From contig JAGXGW010000021.1 of assembly GCA_024636555.1 (NCBI GenBank), forward strand, positions 59,103-123,102: a DNA stretch of 64,000 nucleotides, written 5' to 3'. The notes under the pieces were generated by a model. That model had not been told where the DNA came from, searched no databases, and worked only from the letters and a program-made list of their open reading frames with translations. This DNA is from Paracoccaceae bacterium (lineage in GTDB: Bacteria; Pseudomonadota; Alphaproteobacteria; Rhodobacterales; Rhodobacteraceae). Positions 56,601-64,000 of the stretch are shown one piece after another. The position numbers and the translations under genes are program-made. Positions within the stretch are counted from its first letter, which is position 1. Each line of letters begins with the position of its first letter.

Positions 56601-57331
56601 GCGCACCACCGTCCCTGCGCCTGTCCGGCGATCTGGTTCTTGGGGGGCGCGTGCTGTGCCCCGATCTGGAACTGGAGTGTCCGGCGGGCGTGTGGACGGT
56701 GCTGCTGGGGCCGTCTGGTGTGGGCAAATCCACGCTGGCGCGGCTGCTGGCCGAACTGCCCAGCCCCGCGCATCTGCGCGGCGGGATCACCGCCAGCGAC
56801 GGCGCGCCACTGGCAGGGCGCGTGACGCTGATGGCGCAGACCGACCAGTTGCTGCCATGGGCGGATGCGCTGGCCAATGTCACGCTGGGCGCAAGGCTGC
56901 GCGGCACCAGACCGGACCGCGCCCGCGCGATGGCCCTGCTGCGCGATGTCGGGCTGGAAGGCGCGGAACGGCAGCGCCCCGGCACCCTGTCGGGCGGGCA
57001 ACGCCAGCGCGTGGCGCTGGCGCGCACGCTGATGGAGGATCACCGGATCGTCGTGATGGATGAGCCGTTTTCGGCGCTGGACGCCGCCACCCGCGCCGCG
57101 ATGCAGGATCTGGCGGCGCGGATGCTGACGGGGCGCACCGTGGTGTTGATCACCCATGACCCGCTGGAGGCCGCACGGCTTGCGACACGCGGCTATCTGA
57201 TGAGCACAGCCGGGGCCGTGCCCCTCGCCCTGCCCGCCGAGCCAGCCCCCCGCGCCTTATCCTCCCCCGCCACCCTGACCGCGCAGGCCGATCTGTACCG
57301 TCACCTGCTGGCGCTGCCGGGCGCGGCATGA
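56597..57331 (+). CDS. thiZ: ABC transporter ATP-binding protein (ThiZ)
   Basis: 244 residues. Walker A GPSGVGKST, signature LSGGQRQRVALAR, Walker B IVVMDEPFSALD and H-loop ITHDPLEA. It powers uptake with ThiX. The ATG overlaps the tenA stop. The protein is short, without an extra regulatory domain. Confidence 0.95.
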   Translation: MSAPPSLRLSGDLVLGGRVLCPDLELECPAGVWTVLLGPSGVGKSTLARLLAELPSPAHLRGGITASDGAPLAGRVTLMAQTDQLLPWADALANVTLGARLRGTRPDRARAMALLRDVGLEGAERQRPGTLSGGQRQRVALARTLMEDHRIVVMDEPFSALDAATRAAMQDLAARMLTGRTVVLITHDPLEAARLATRGYLMSTAGAVPLALPAEPAPRALSSPATLTAQADLYRHLLALPGAA

Positions 57332-58083
57332 TGCGGCGGGCCGGATCATCGTTTCTGCGCGGATCGCTTGCCCTGATCTTCGCACTGACGCTCTGGCAGG
57401 GGGTTGTCTGGCTGACAGGCGTGCCGCATTTCATCCTGCCGGGACCGGGCCGCGTGGCGCTGGCGCTGTGGAATAACGCCGCTTTGCTTTTCAATCAGGC
57501 GGGCTTTACCCTGTCCAATCTGGCCATGGGCCTGACAGCGGGCGTGACACTGGGCATCTTGAGCGCGCTGAACCTTGCCATGTCACCCGCCGCAAGGTTA
57601 CTGCTGCGCCCGCTGATGGTGTTCGCACAGGCCGTGCCGATCTTCGCGCTGGCCCCGATCGTGACGCTGTGGCTGGGCTATGGTGCGCCGTCGAAAATCC
57701 TGATGGTGGCGCTTGTGACGTATTTTCCTGTCACCTCCGCCTTTTTCGTCGGTCTGATGCGTCTGCCGCGCGATCTCGAGGATTTGACGCACCAGCTTCA
57801 GGCTCGCCCGCTGCGACGTCTGATGCTGGTGCAACTGCCGCATGCCCTGCCCTCGCTGGGTTCAGGGCTGCGGCTGGCCGCCGTGCAGGCGCCGTTCGCA
57901 GTGATCATCGCGGAATGGGTCGGCGCGTCGCGCGGGCTGGGGCATCTGATGCTGCTGTCTAACGGGCGCGGACAGACCGATCTGATGTTCGCGGCACTCT
58001 TTGTGCTGGCCGCGATCAGCCTGTGCCTGTTTCTCGGCGCGGATAAACTTGCCCGGTTTTGGGACAAGCACGGAGATATGTGA
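57328..58083 (+). CDS. thiX: ABC transporter permease (ThiX)
   Basis: 251 residues, BPD_transp_1/SsuC-type permease with about six membrane segments and the EAA-like loop (LEDLTHQLQARPLRRLMLVQLPHALPSLGSGLRLA). Its ATG overlaps the thiZ stop. Last gene of the operon; 135 bases without a gene follow. Confidence 0.93.
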   Translation: MMRRAGSSFLRGSLALIFALTLWQGVVWLTGVPHFILPGPGRVALALWNNAALLFNQAGFTLSNLAMGLTAGVTLGILSALNLAMSPAARLLLRPLMVFAQAVPIFALAPIVTLWLGYGAPSKILMVALVTYFPVTSAFFVGLMRLPRDLEDLTHQLQARPLRRLMLVQLPHALPSLGSGLRLAAVQAPFAVIIAEWVGASRGLGHLMLLSNGRGQTDLMFAALFVLAAISLCLFLGADKLARFWDKHGDM

Positions 58084-58218
58084 CGCGCCGAAAGCACAAC
58101 CTCTCCGCCTTTGCGTTTTTGTGGTTGGCGCGGTCGGCCCGGAGCAATACATCTTTACGAGAACTGAGCCCTGCGGTGTGTGTCGCAGCGGAGACAGACG
58201 TGCGGTAGGAGATGATGC

Positions 58219-58689
58219 GTGCTGATAACATGTGACGGCGAATGGACCGCTCGGGCATGGGCGGGCCTCAAAGTCCGGGTTTTGCTGCCAGAAAACGCTA
58301 GTATTCCCGACAATAGACCGACCGACAACGGCGACTGGCGTGTTTTCCGCTTTACCCGCGCGCGCAGCGGCCTTTCCATCCTGCAAGTCGTACTTGACCG
58401 GCTGGACCGCTATCAGCAGATCGTGCCAGGGCCTCTGCTGTTCTGTGCTGCCCCGCCCGGAGGTGATACGCTCGCCACATTTGTTGAGCGGTTGACGCAT
58501 GACCCGTGGCTGCTCGAGGCGGAGACGACGCCGGACACGACAATCCTGCAACATATGGCGCTGGGGGCTGGATATACCGGGCACCCGATGTTCATCCATT
58601 ATTTCCGGAGTCTGACCTATACCGACTCTCTGGATCCTGCGGATGTCGTGGCCCAACTCCAGACCTATATGGGACCAGTCAAAACATGA
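58219..58689 (+). CDS. Protein of unknown function at the start of a polysaccharide locus
   Basis: 156 residues. Begins with GTG preceded by TAGGAG seven bases upstream, a good ribosome site; no in-frame ATG fits. The sequence ends just inside the next gene (ATGA overlap), so it is co-translated with the glycosyltransferase. It has a sulfotransferase-like or glycosyltransferase-helper composition but I see no diagnostic motif. No signal or membrane segment. Confidence 0.6.
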   Translation: MLITCDGEWTARAWAGLKVRVLLPENASIPDNRPTDNGDWRVFRFTRARSGLSILQVVLDRLDRYQQIVPGPLLFCAAPPGGDTLATFVERLTHDPWLLEAETTPDTTILQHMALGAGYTGHPMFIHYFRSLTYTDSLDPADVVAQLQTYMGPVKT

Positions 58690-61256
58690 CGCTCGACACA
58701 TCCAACGCACAACTCTGGGCCACACATGTCAGCCCGCGCCAGCTGCGTCTGCGACCGGATTTTGCCTTCGATCCGGAGTTTTATCTCGAAAACTATCAGG
58801 ATCTTGCCAAGGCTGGCGTTGATCCGGAAACGCATTACCAGACAACGGGCCGCACCGAAGGGCGTTTGGGCACCACCTATCACAAACTGCGCGCGGCTGT
58901 GTCCGATCTGGACAGCCGACTCGCGACGCTTGTCACCAATCCGGCCTTGCGCGCGGCGCAGGAGGCCAACCAGCCCGGCATCTGCGAGCTGATTTTCGAG
59001 CTGATCCTTCTGGGTGATCCGGTGGACCGCAAAATCTCGCATTTCTCGGAGCGGTTCTATCTCGACCGATATACCGATCTGCGGAACGTGGGCATGTCAC
59101 CGTTTCTTCATTACATCCAGCACGGTATGAAGGAAAAGCGGGTCAGCCTGCGCGCCCTCCGGGAGCACCAATATCCAGGGCATCGCCCCTACGATCCCGA
59201 CAAGCCGACGCTGTTGATTGCCTTGCACGAGTTTTCCAAAACCGGCGCGCCGATCGTCGGGCTGGAACTTGCACGGGAGGCCGCCGAGACGCATAATGTC
59301 GTGGTCGCAGCCCTGCGCGGCGGCCCTTTGCTGGAGCAATTGCGCGACCACGCAGCCTGCGTGATCATCACCGACAATCCCAACCTCGATTTTGACTATT
59401 TCGACAACCCGATCCTGCGCCATATCCAGATGGCCGTGCTCAACTCGGTCGAATGTTTCCTGTTCGCGCCGCTTCTGGTGCGCCTTGGCATCCCTTGGGC
59501 CAGCTATATCCACGAATATACGGATTACACCCGACCGGCCTATAAATGCATCTTCATGGCGCTCTATTCAGACCTGATCGTCTACTCCTCGGAGCAGGTC
59601 CGGCGGAGCTGGCAGGATCTGCTGCGCGACGTCTCTTTCGATACCGCAAGCGATTCCGTTGTCCTGCCGCAAGCACCGTTCGAGATGGCGGGGTTGAAAC
59701 CGGCGCAACTCAAGAAAGCCCGCAAGGCCCTGTCGGCGCTGATCGGGACGGAAGTGGATGGTCGGCGCGTCGTTGTGGGGGCGGGTCATGTGCAATGGCG
59801 CAAGGGCACCGATCTGTTCGTGCTGACGGCGCAGATCGCACGCGCGCAGGGCGATGACACCGTCTTTGTCTGGATCGGGGACGGGCTGAACCACGAGGAT
59901 GTCTCCTTCGGCGTATGGCTGGACAAGCACATGCGCGCCGCCGGGGCCAACCAGCCCGGCAGCAACCTGCATTTCCTGCCCGCTGGTCCCTACTATCCCC
60001 ATGTGATGCAGGCAGCAGACGTATTCTACCTGCCCTCGCGGCTCGATCCATTGCCCAACGTGGTGTTCGACGCGGCCAAGGCGGGCAGCCATGTGGTGCT
60101 GTTCGAACAGGGGTCGGGCTTTGACGATCCGGTCTATACCGCAGAGCCCACAATCCATGCGGTGGAGTATGGTAATGTTGCGGCGGCTTGTGAGACGATC
60201 CTTGCGATCCCGCGCAAAAAAGCCAAGCCCGGCACCGGAGCAGCGACTGCCGCCAAGCCGGAGGTGCTGTCGCGCATCCTGTCCAGCCTGACGGCGCGAT
60301 TGCGGGCGCAAACCGATTTCGTGGCCGGTGGCGGGGCGTATGACGTGCCGGTTCTGTTCACGGCCAAGCCCGAGGATGCCGCCGCGCGCGCCGCCGAGCG
60401 TGACAAGATGTGGACCTATGGCCGCCGCCTTGTCTGGCTCTCGCAGGACAGCATCAAGGCCGAGATCGCCGCCTCGGACAACTGGATGCACCGGAACATG
60501 CGGATCGAACGGTACGCCGTTCTCGACGCGACGGCGCAGGTGCCGCGCTACGGCGTGCATATCCACGCGCATTACATCGATGATCTGGGCGGTGACCTGT
60601 TGTATTACAAAGCCCTGCACGCGGCGGAGCGGATCATCGTCACCACCGATACCAAACGGAAGGTAAAGCAGATCGAGTATATCAGCCGAGAAGCCGGTGT
60701 GCCGGTGGAGGCGCTGCTGATGCCCAATACCGGGCGCGACATCCTGCCCTTCCTGCGGCTGTTCTCGGAAGGACATGCGGGGGCGGACCCTGACGAGATC
60801 TGGTGCCATATGCACTTGAAGAAATCGCTGGGCACCAGTGCGACAGGCGATGTCTGGAAGCGGTTCCTGCTCGCGATCCTGCTGGGCGACAATACGCGGC
60901 TGTCGGATGCGATCACCCGGATCACCGCGCCGGAGACCGGGCTTGTGGCACCGATGGACCCCTACCAGATCGGCTGGACGGACTCGCGCCGCCTGTTGCC
61001 GCGTTTCGCGGACCGCTTTCCCGGCCCGCTGCCCGAACACCCGATCCTGTTTCCCTGTGGCAACATGTTCTGGACCCGCGCGCGCGTCGCGGCACGGATG
61101 AACACGCTGTTCGGCCCCGACTACCCGTGGCCCAACGAACCGCTGCCCAATGACGGGACGGAATTCCACCTGATAGAGCGCCTCTGGCCCGCTGTCACAG
61201 AGATGGAGGGCCTCGGCTCTCTGTTCATTGAAAAAACAGATCAACCTAGAGGATGA
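58686..61256 (+). CDS. Two-domain surface-polysaccharide glycosyltransferase (GT4 plus RgpF-like)
   Basis: 856 residues. Two N-terminal repeats (28-60 and 119-152: FDPEFYLENYQDL, ERFYLDRYTDLRNVGMSPFLHYIQHG) are followed by a GT4-like Rossmann region (GAGHVQWRKGTDLFV, DVFYLPSRLDPLPNVVFDAAKAG) and a C-terminal rhamnan-synthesis F (RgpF) domain (HIHAHYIDDL, LLMPNTGRDILPFLRLF, DEIWCHMHLKKSL). It probably builds a rhamnose-containing surface glycan. The start overlaps the small gene before it. Confidence 0.82.
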   Translation: MTLDTSNAQLWATHVSPRQLRLRPDFAFDPEFYLENYQDLAKAGVDPETHYQTTGRTEGRLGTTYHKLRAAVSDLDSRLATLVTNPALRAAQEANQPGICELIFELILLGDPVDRKISHFSERFYLDRYTDLRNVGMSPFLHYIQHGMKEKRVSLRALREHQYPGHRPYDPDKPTLLIALHEFSKTGAPIVGLELAREAAETHNVVVAALRGGPLLEQLRDHAACVIITDNPNLDFDYFDNPILRHIQMAVLNSVECFLFAPLLVRLGIPWASYIHEYTDYTRPAYKCIFMALYSDLIVYSSEQVRRSWQDLLRDVSFDTASDSVVLPQAPFEMAGLKPAQLKKARKALSALIGTEVDGRRVVVGAGHVQWRKGTDLFVLTAQIARAQGDDTVFVWIGDGLNHEDVSFGVWLDKHMRAAGANQPGSNLHFLPAGPYYPHVMQAADVFYLPSRLDPLPNVVFDAAKAGSHVVLFEQGSGFDDPVYTAEPTIHAVEYGNVAAACETILAIPRKKAKPGTGAATAAKPEVLSRILSSLTARLRAQTDFVAGGGAYDVPVLFTAKPEDAAARAAERDKMWTYGRRLVWLSQDSIKAEIAASDNWMHRNMRIERYAVLDATAQVPRYGVHIHAHYIDDLGGDLLYYKALHAAERIIVTTDTKRKVKQIEYISREAGVPVEALLMPNTGRDILPFLRLFSEGHAGADPDEIWCHMHLKKSLGTSATGDVWKRFLLAILLGDNTRLSDAITRITAPETGLVAPMDPYQIGWTDSRRLLPRFADRFPGPLPEHPILFPCGNMFWTRARVAARMNTLFGPDYPWPNEPLPNDGTEFHLIERLWPAVTEMEGLGSLFIEKTDQPRG

Positions 61257-62254
61257 ACCACATGAAACTGATCCTGCATATCGGCATGGGGAAGACGGGT
61301 ACAAGCTCCATTCAGCATGCGCTGAACGCGAGCAGAAATGATCTTCTGGAAAACAAAACCCAATATCTTGGCATGTGGTTCAACCTGATTGATCCGGCAT
61401 ATGGCAACCATCTGGGCCTAAGAAAATTATTTGAGGATTTGGAAGAAAACTCTGACGCCTATGCGGCTAAATTCTTGGACGGCTTGAAAAATCAAGCCCG
61501 GACCAACGCCACAAATACGTTCATTCTTTCAAATGAGGCGATTTTTGGGAGCTTTCACAAGATTGAACCATTCCTGACCGCCTTGAAAGACGAGATCGAT
61601 CTCGAATTGATTCTGTATGTGCGGAACCCGAGGTCGTGGTTGCCCTCTGCCTACACCCAGTGGGGCCTTCACCATAAAACAAACAAAGGGCCTTTGAAAA
61701 GCTTCAAAGACAGCGCTGAATCACTTCTCGATATTTATCAAAATATCCTGAAATGGCACGATGCTTTCCCGGACATTCTGACCGCAAGACGGCACGAGTC
61801 GAATATCGACGTCGTGGATGATTTTGCAGAAACCTGCAAGATTTCGCTTCTCAACACTGGAAAGCGCGTTCTGGACAGAAGTGAACCAGCCGAGACCTTG
61901 CTAAGAGCAGCATTTAACAACCGCTATGAGCAAGAGGTTTTTCCGGACCGCTTTAACAACCTGATTTTTCGAAACTCCAAACCTGTCAGCTCCATCTCTC
62001 AGCTCAGTGAGATGTGTTTTGAGTATGAGGGGCTGGACTCGCTGATTACCGAGAACTCCAAAACATTCACGGATATCAACGAGCGTTTGGGCTCGGACTT
62101 CGACTTTTTGTCGGAAGATACCTCAAAGAAAAGCGCTCCAGACCGCACGGAGTTGCAACTTCGTCTGATTGATCACCTTGTTGAGATGACTTTTCAACAA
62201 GGTGAACGTTTGGCAAAACTTGAAAAAGAAGTAAATGCACTAAAGGAAAACTAG
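61253..62254 (+). CDS. Sulfotransferase-like protein
   Basis: 333 residues. P-loop-like PAPS motif HIGMGKTGTSSIQ near the N-terminus and a second site in YVRNPRSWLPSAY. C-terminus ends in a predicted coiled coil (QQGERLAKLEKEVNALKEN). AT-rich relative to neighbours. It probably sulfates a surface glycan (inference). ATG overlaps the glycosyltransferase stop; its stop overlaps the stop of the next gene, which is convergent. Confidence 0.72.
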   Translation: MNHMKLILHIGMGKTGTSSIQHALNASRNDLLENKTQYLGMWFNLIDPAYGNHLGLRKLFEDLEENSDAYAAKFLDGLKNQARTNATNTFILSNEAIFGSFHKIEPFLTALKDEIDLELILYVRNPRSWLPSAYTQWGLHHKTNKGPLKSFKDSAESLLDIYQNILKWHDAFPDILTARRHESNIDVVDDFAETCKISLLNTGKRVLDRSEPAETLLRAAFNNRYEQEVFPDRFNNLIFRNSKPVSSISQLSEMCFEYEGLDSLITENSKTFTDINERLGSDFDFLSEDTSKKSAPDRTELQLRLIDHLVEMTFQQGERLAKLEKEVNALKEN

Positions 62255-63294
62255 TAATGCATTTTTCGAAGAAATTCTAAGTTGTTAATAAGTTTATCAC
62301 GAGGCTCATCGCCGACTTTATAGATTTTTTCAATTAAAATCTGTTCAAGCTGTTCACGGCAACTCTCGGCAATTGTCAAAAGATCTTCTTCGCTACCAAC
62401 AGAGTACGGAGACTCGTCTTCAGGAATGTCAGATAGAGAAACCCCTAAGCGACTCTCCATCCATTCCAAATCTCCTAGGTTTTTTTCAAATGTGGCTTCA
62501 ACGATGGATTTTTTGAAAGTCAAAGGTTCACCCTTTAAGACTGCGAGGGAATCTATGAATGCATTATTGCTAGCTGGCGCATCTTTGAACCCCTTCACAA
62601 ATCCATCACCCAGATGCCTCTGAGCAAACAGTAGCGCACAAGCGGATAGAGAGAGACTCTCATTTACGCGGACAACTTGGTTTTGAGATAAATCAATTCC
62701 CAACTTACCGTAAAAATCTAAACATACGTCACCATCTTTTAAAAAGCTCTTTTCAAAGACTGATAAATGCACATTTTCCTTTCCAAATATTTCATCGAAT
62801 TTTTCAAACCGTACCCGATAATCCGGCCATCCTACATTATCTTCGTTTAAGTTACGCAAACCTGACTTAATTCGTTGTTGAAATGCGCTTTGCATAAAAG
62901 ACATGGGCTTACGCACATAGGCAATTACCCGAGGGGTAAATCCGTACTCTTGATAGAGTGAAGCAATTTTTTCAATAGACTCGCGTGAAGCCACGCTGAG
63001 GTACTCGCCACTAAAGAGAGTATTTAATCCTGTATCTGCACCATATTCCAATTGCTCCAGAAATTTTTTGTAATGCAGAACTCTCTGCCTTTCTGCTTCG
63101 ACTTCAGAAACTCCACGCGTCCTGAACGAGTGATGTTCATGTGGTTTTTTTTCGAACAAAAGCGCAAAGCGTCCGCCCATATTTCCCATAGGAAGAGTAG
63201 GATAAATCCAGCCCTCAGGCTTCAACGCCATTAACGTCGCCTGAATCGAAGACGTCCCCGTCTTGTGCATACCGGGATGGATGATCGCTTCCAT
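62251..63294 (-). CDS. Sulfotransferase-like protein, AT-rich
   Basis: 347 residues. N-terminal motif PGMHKTGTSSIQATL and YVRKPMSFMQSAFQQR (3'-phosphate site) match the sulfotransferase fold, similar to the preceding gene but only distantly related. Codon use is much more AT-rich (for example AAA, GAA, ATT) than the window average, suggesting acquisition. The stop overlaps the neighbouring stop by a few bases. No signal peptide. Confidence 0.72.
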   Translation of the reverse strand: MEAIIHPGMHKTGTSSIQATLMALKPEGWIYPTLPMGNMGGRFALLFEKKPHEHHSFRTRGVSEVEAERQRVLHYKKFLEQLEYGADTGLNTLFSGEYLSVASRESIEKIASLYQEYGFTPRVIAYVRKPMSFMQSAFQQRIKSGLRNLNEDNVGWPDYRVRFEKFDEIFGKENVHLSVFEKSFLKDGDVCLDFYGKLGIDLSQNQVVRVNESLSLSACALLFAQRHLGDGFVKGFKDAPASNNAFIDSLAVLKGEPLTFKKSIVEATFEKNLGDLEWMESRLGVSLSDIPEDESPYSVGSEEDLLTIAESCREQLEQILIEKIYKVGDEPRDKLINNLEFLRKMHY

Positions 63295-63503
63295 GAACTC
63301 GTTACCTTGAACAAATGTAAACCACTGTCATACGGGCCGATCAGGGCCTGTCTGCCCGATCATATCTAGGCGGCGGCTGCATCTGTGTAAACCCGCCCGT
63401 CAGCGCCGGGGCGGGCTTTCGGGCAGGCTTTGCGCGATATGACCGCAATCGGGCAAACCCCGGTCGATGCGGCCGCCCGCGCACCACGCCGTTTTCGCAT
63501 GGA

Positions 63504-64000
63504 TCACGATCCGGCCCCGCTTGGTTCCGGTTGCTTCCGGGAGACCTGCTGCGGCGCGGGTTCCACCGCATCGCTGACCAGACGCGTCCAGTGCCGCGCC
63601 ACCTCGCACAGCCGGAACACCGGATTGGCCGCAACGCGCGGCGGATCGCGCCGCCATGCGTCGATCCGCGCGGCGATTTGCGCCGGATCATGCCCGTCGA
63701 TCCGCTGACCGGAGCCGCATAGCACCTCGTCATTCGCGCCAAGCCCGGCATGGACAAGCGCGGGCGTGCCCACCGCATTGGCCTCTGCCAGCACCAGACC
63801 GAAGGTCTCGGCAAAGGTGGTTTGCGGATAGAACAGGCACAAGGAGCGGCGCAACTGCCGGATCAGGGCGGGATGCGACAGGGCGCCAAGGAAGATCACG
63901 CCGTCGGGCACGGGTCCGGTGGCCCAGCGCAGATAGCCGGGATCGGCGACGGCGAGTTTCAGTTCGGGGATACGGGCGCGCAGGTTGCGGAACTGTTCGA
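63504..64000 (-). CDS. Glycosyltransferase (GT1/GT4 family), C-terminal portion (cut by window edge)
   Basis: 165 residues of the C-terminal part, its 5' end beyond the window. Donor-binding blocks IFLGALSHPALIRQLRRS, CLFYPQTTFAETFGLVLAEANAVGTPALV are typical of GT-B family 4 enzymes (E-x7-E motif). It extends the surface-glycan region. The gene then ends with a Pro/Gln-rich tail. 63295-63503 contains no gene that I can support. Confidence 0.8.
   Translation of the reverse strand, partial: EQFRNLRARIPELKLAVADPGYLRWATGPVPDGVIFLGALSHPALIRQLRRSLCLFYPQTTFAETFGLVLAEANAVGTPALVHAGLGANDEVLCGSGQRIDGHDPAQIAARIDAWRRDPPRVAANPVFRLCEVARHWTRLVSDAVEPAPQQVSRKQPEPSGAGS

Overview
The window is a high-GC, gene-dense chromosomal segment of an alphaproteobacterium, most likely a marine member of the Rhodobacteraceae (roseobacter group). 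The evidence is a 5-aminolevulinate synthase (HemA, Shemin pathway) closely resembling Rhodobacter HemA, a DksA with only one zinc-ligand cysteine, a bacterial leucyltransferase (Bpt), Entner-Doudoroff genes, several small lipoprotein or membrane families I associate with Rhodobacterales, and a complete ectoine operon. No phage, plasmid, IS element or CRISPR array is visible. I could not search any database, so names rest on motifs and remembered family features.

Layout. 1-5.8 kb: argS (cut), dgt, erpA-like, exonuclease III, an outer-membrane beta-barrel protein, an FAD monooxygenase and dksA. 5.9-11.9 kb: a MoxR ATPase, a DUF2927 lipoprotein, a 55-residue membrane protein and a VWA protein, then a cytochrome P450 and an M48 protease. 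12-17.3 kb: a PIN protein overlapping an RlmI-type methyltransferase, a lipoprotein, and edd/eda behind a LacI-type operator. 17.4-23.1 kb: glnE and its coupled small partner, a YbaK-type deacylase, DUF2852, RDD and bpt. 23.3-25.9 kb: ilvB-ilvH behind a leader-peptide attenuator. 26.2-34 kb: DUF2189, an amidase, prfB, mrcA, amiC. 34-37.8 kb: a frameshifted BAAT-type hydrolase, an aminotransferase and two thiol-disulfide proteins. 37.8-41.7 kb: ispG, rodZ-like and hemA, with a duplicated hemA tail and an FNR-type box. 42-44.7 kb: an M20 peptidase coupled to a predicted haloacetate dehalogenase, then two tRNA-Asp genes. 44.8-49.4 kb: ectR, ectA, ectB, ectC, ask. 49.7-58.1 kb: a solitary Hen1-like RNA methyltransferase, then a TPP riboswitch and the ten-gene thiamine operon thiD-O-S-G-E-F-Y-tenA-thiZ-X. 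58.2-64 kb: a surface-polysaccharide region with a two-domain glycosyltransferase, two AT-rich sulfotransferase-like genes meeting tail to tail, and a cut glycosyltransferase.

How the parts work together. The thiamine operon couples thiazole synthesis (ThiO, ThiS, ThiF, ThiG) and coupling (ThiE, ThiD) with uptake and salvage of the pyrimidine (ThiXYZ, TenA). The ectoine operon carries its own aspartate kinase to feed aspartyl phosphate into osmolyte synthesis under a MarR-type regulator. mrcA, amiC and rodZ-like serve the cell wall.

The most notable signals not explained by ordinary gene content are a dispersed intergenic repeat of about 120 bp (three copies, two of them between convergent genes), a decayed copy of the hemA 3' end just downstream of hemA, a complete ilv attenuator, a one-base frameshift in the BAAT-like hydrolase, and a Hen1-type RNA 2'-O-methyltransferase domain without its usual Pnkp partner.
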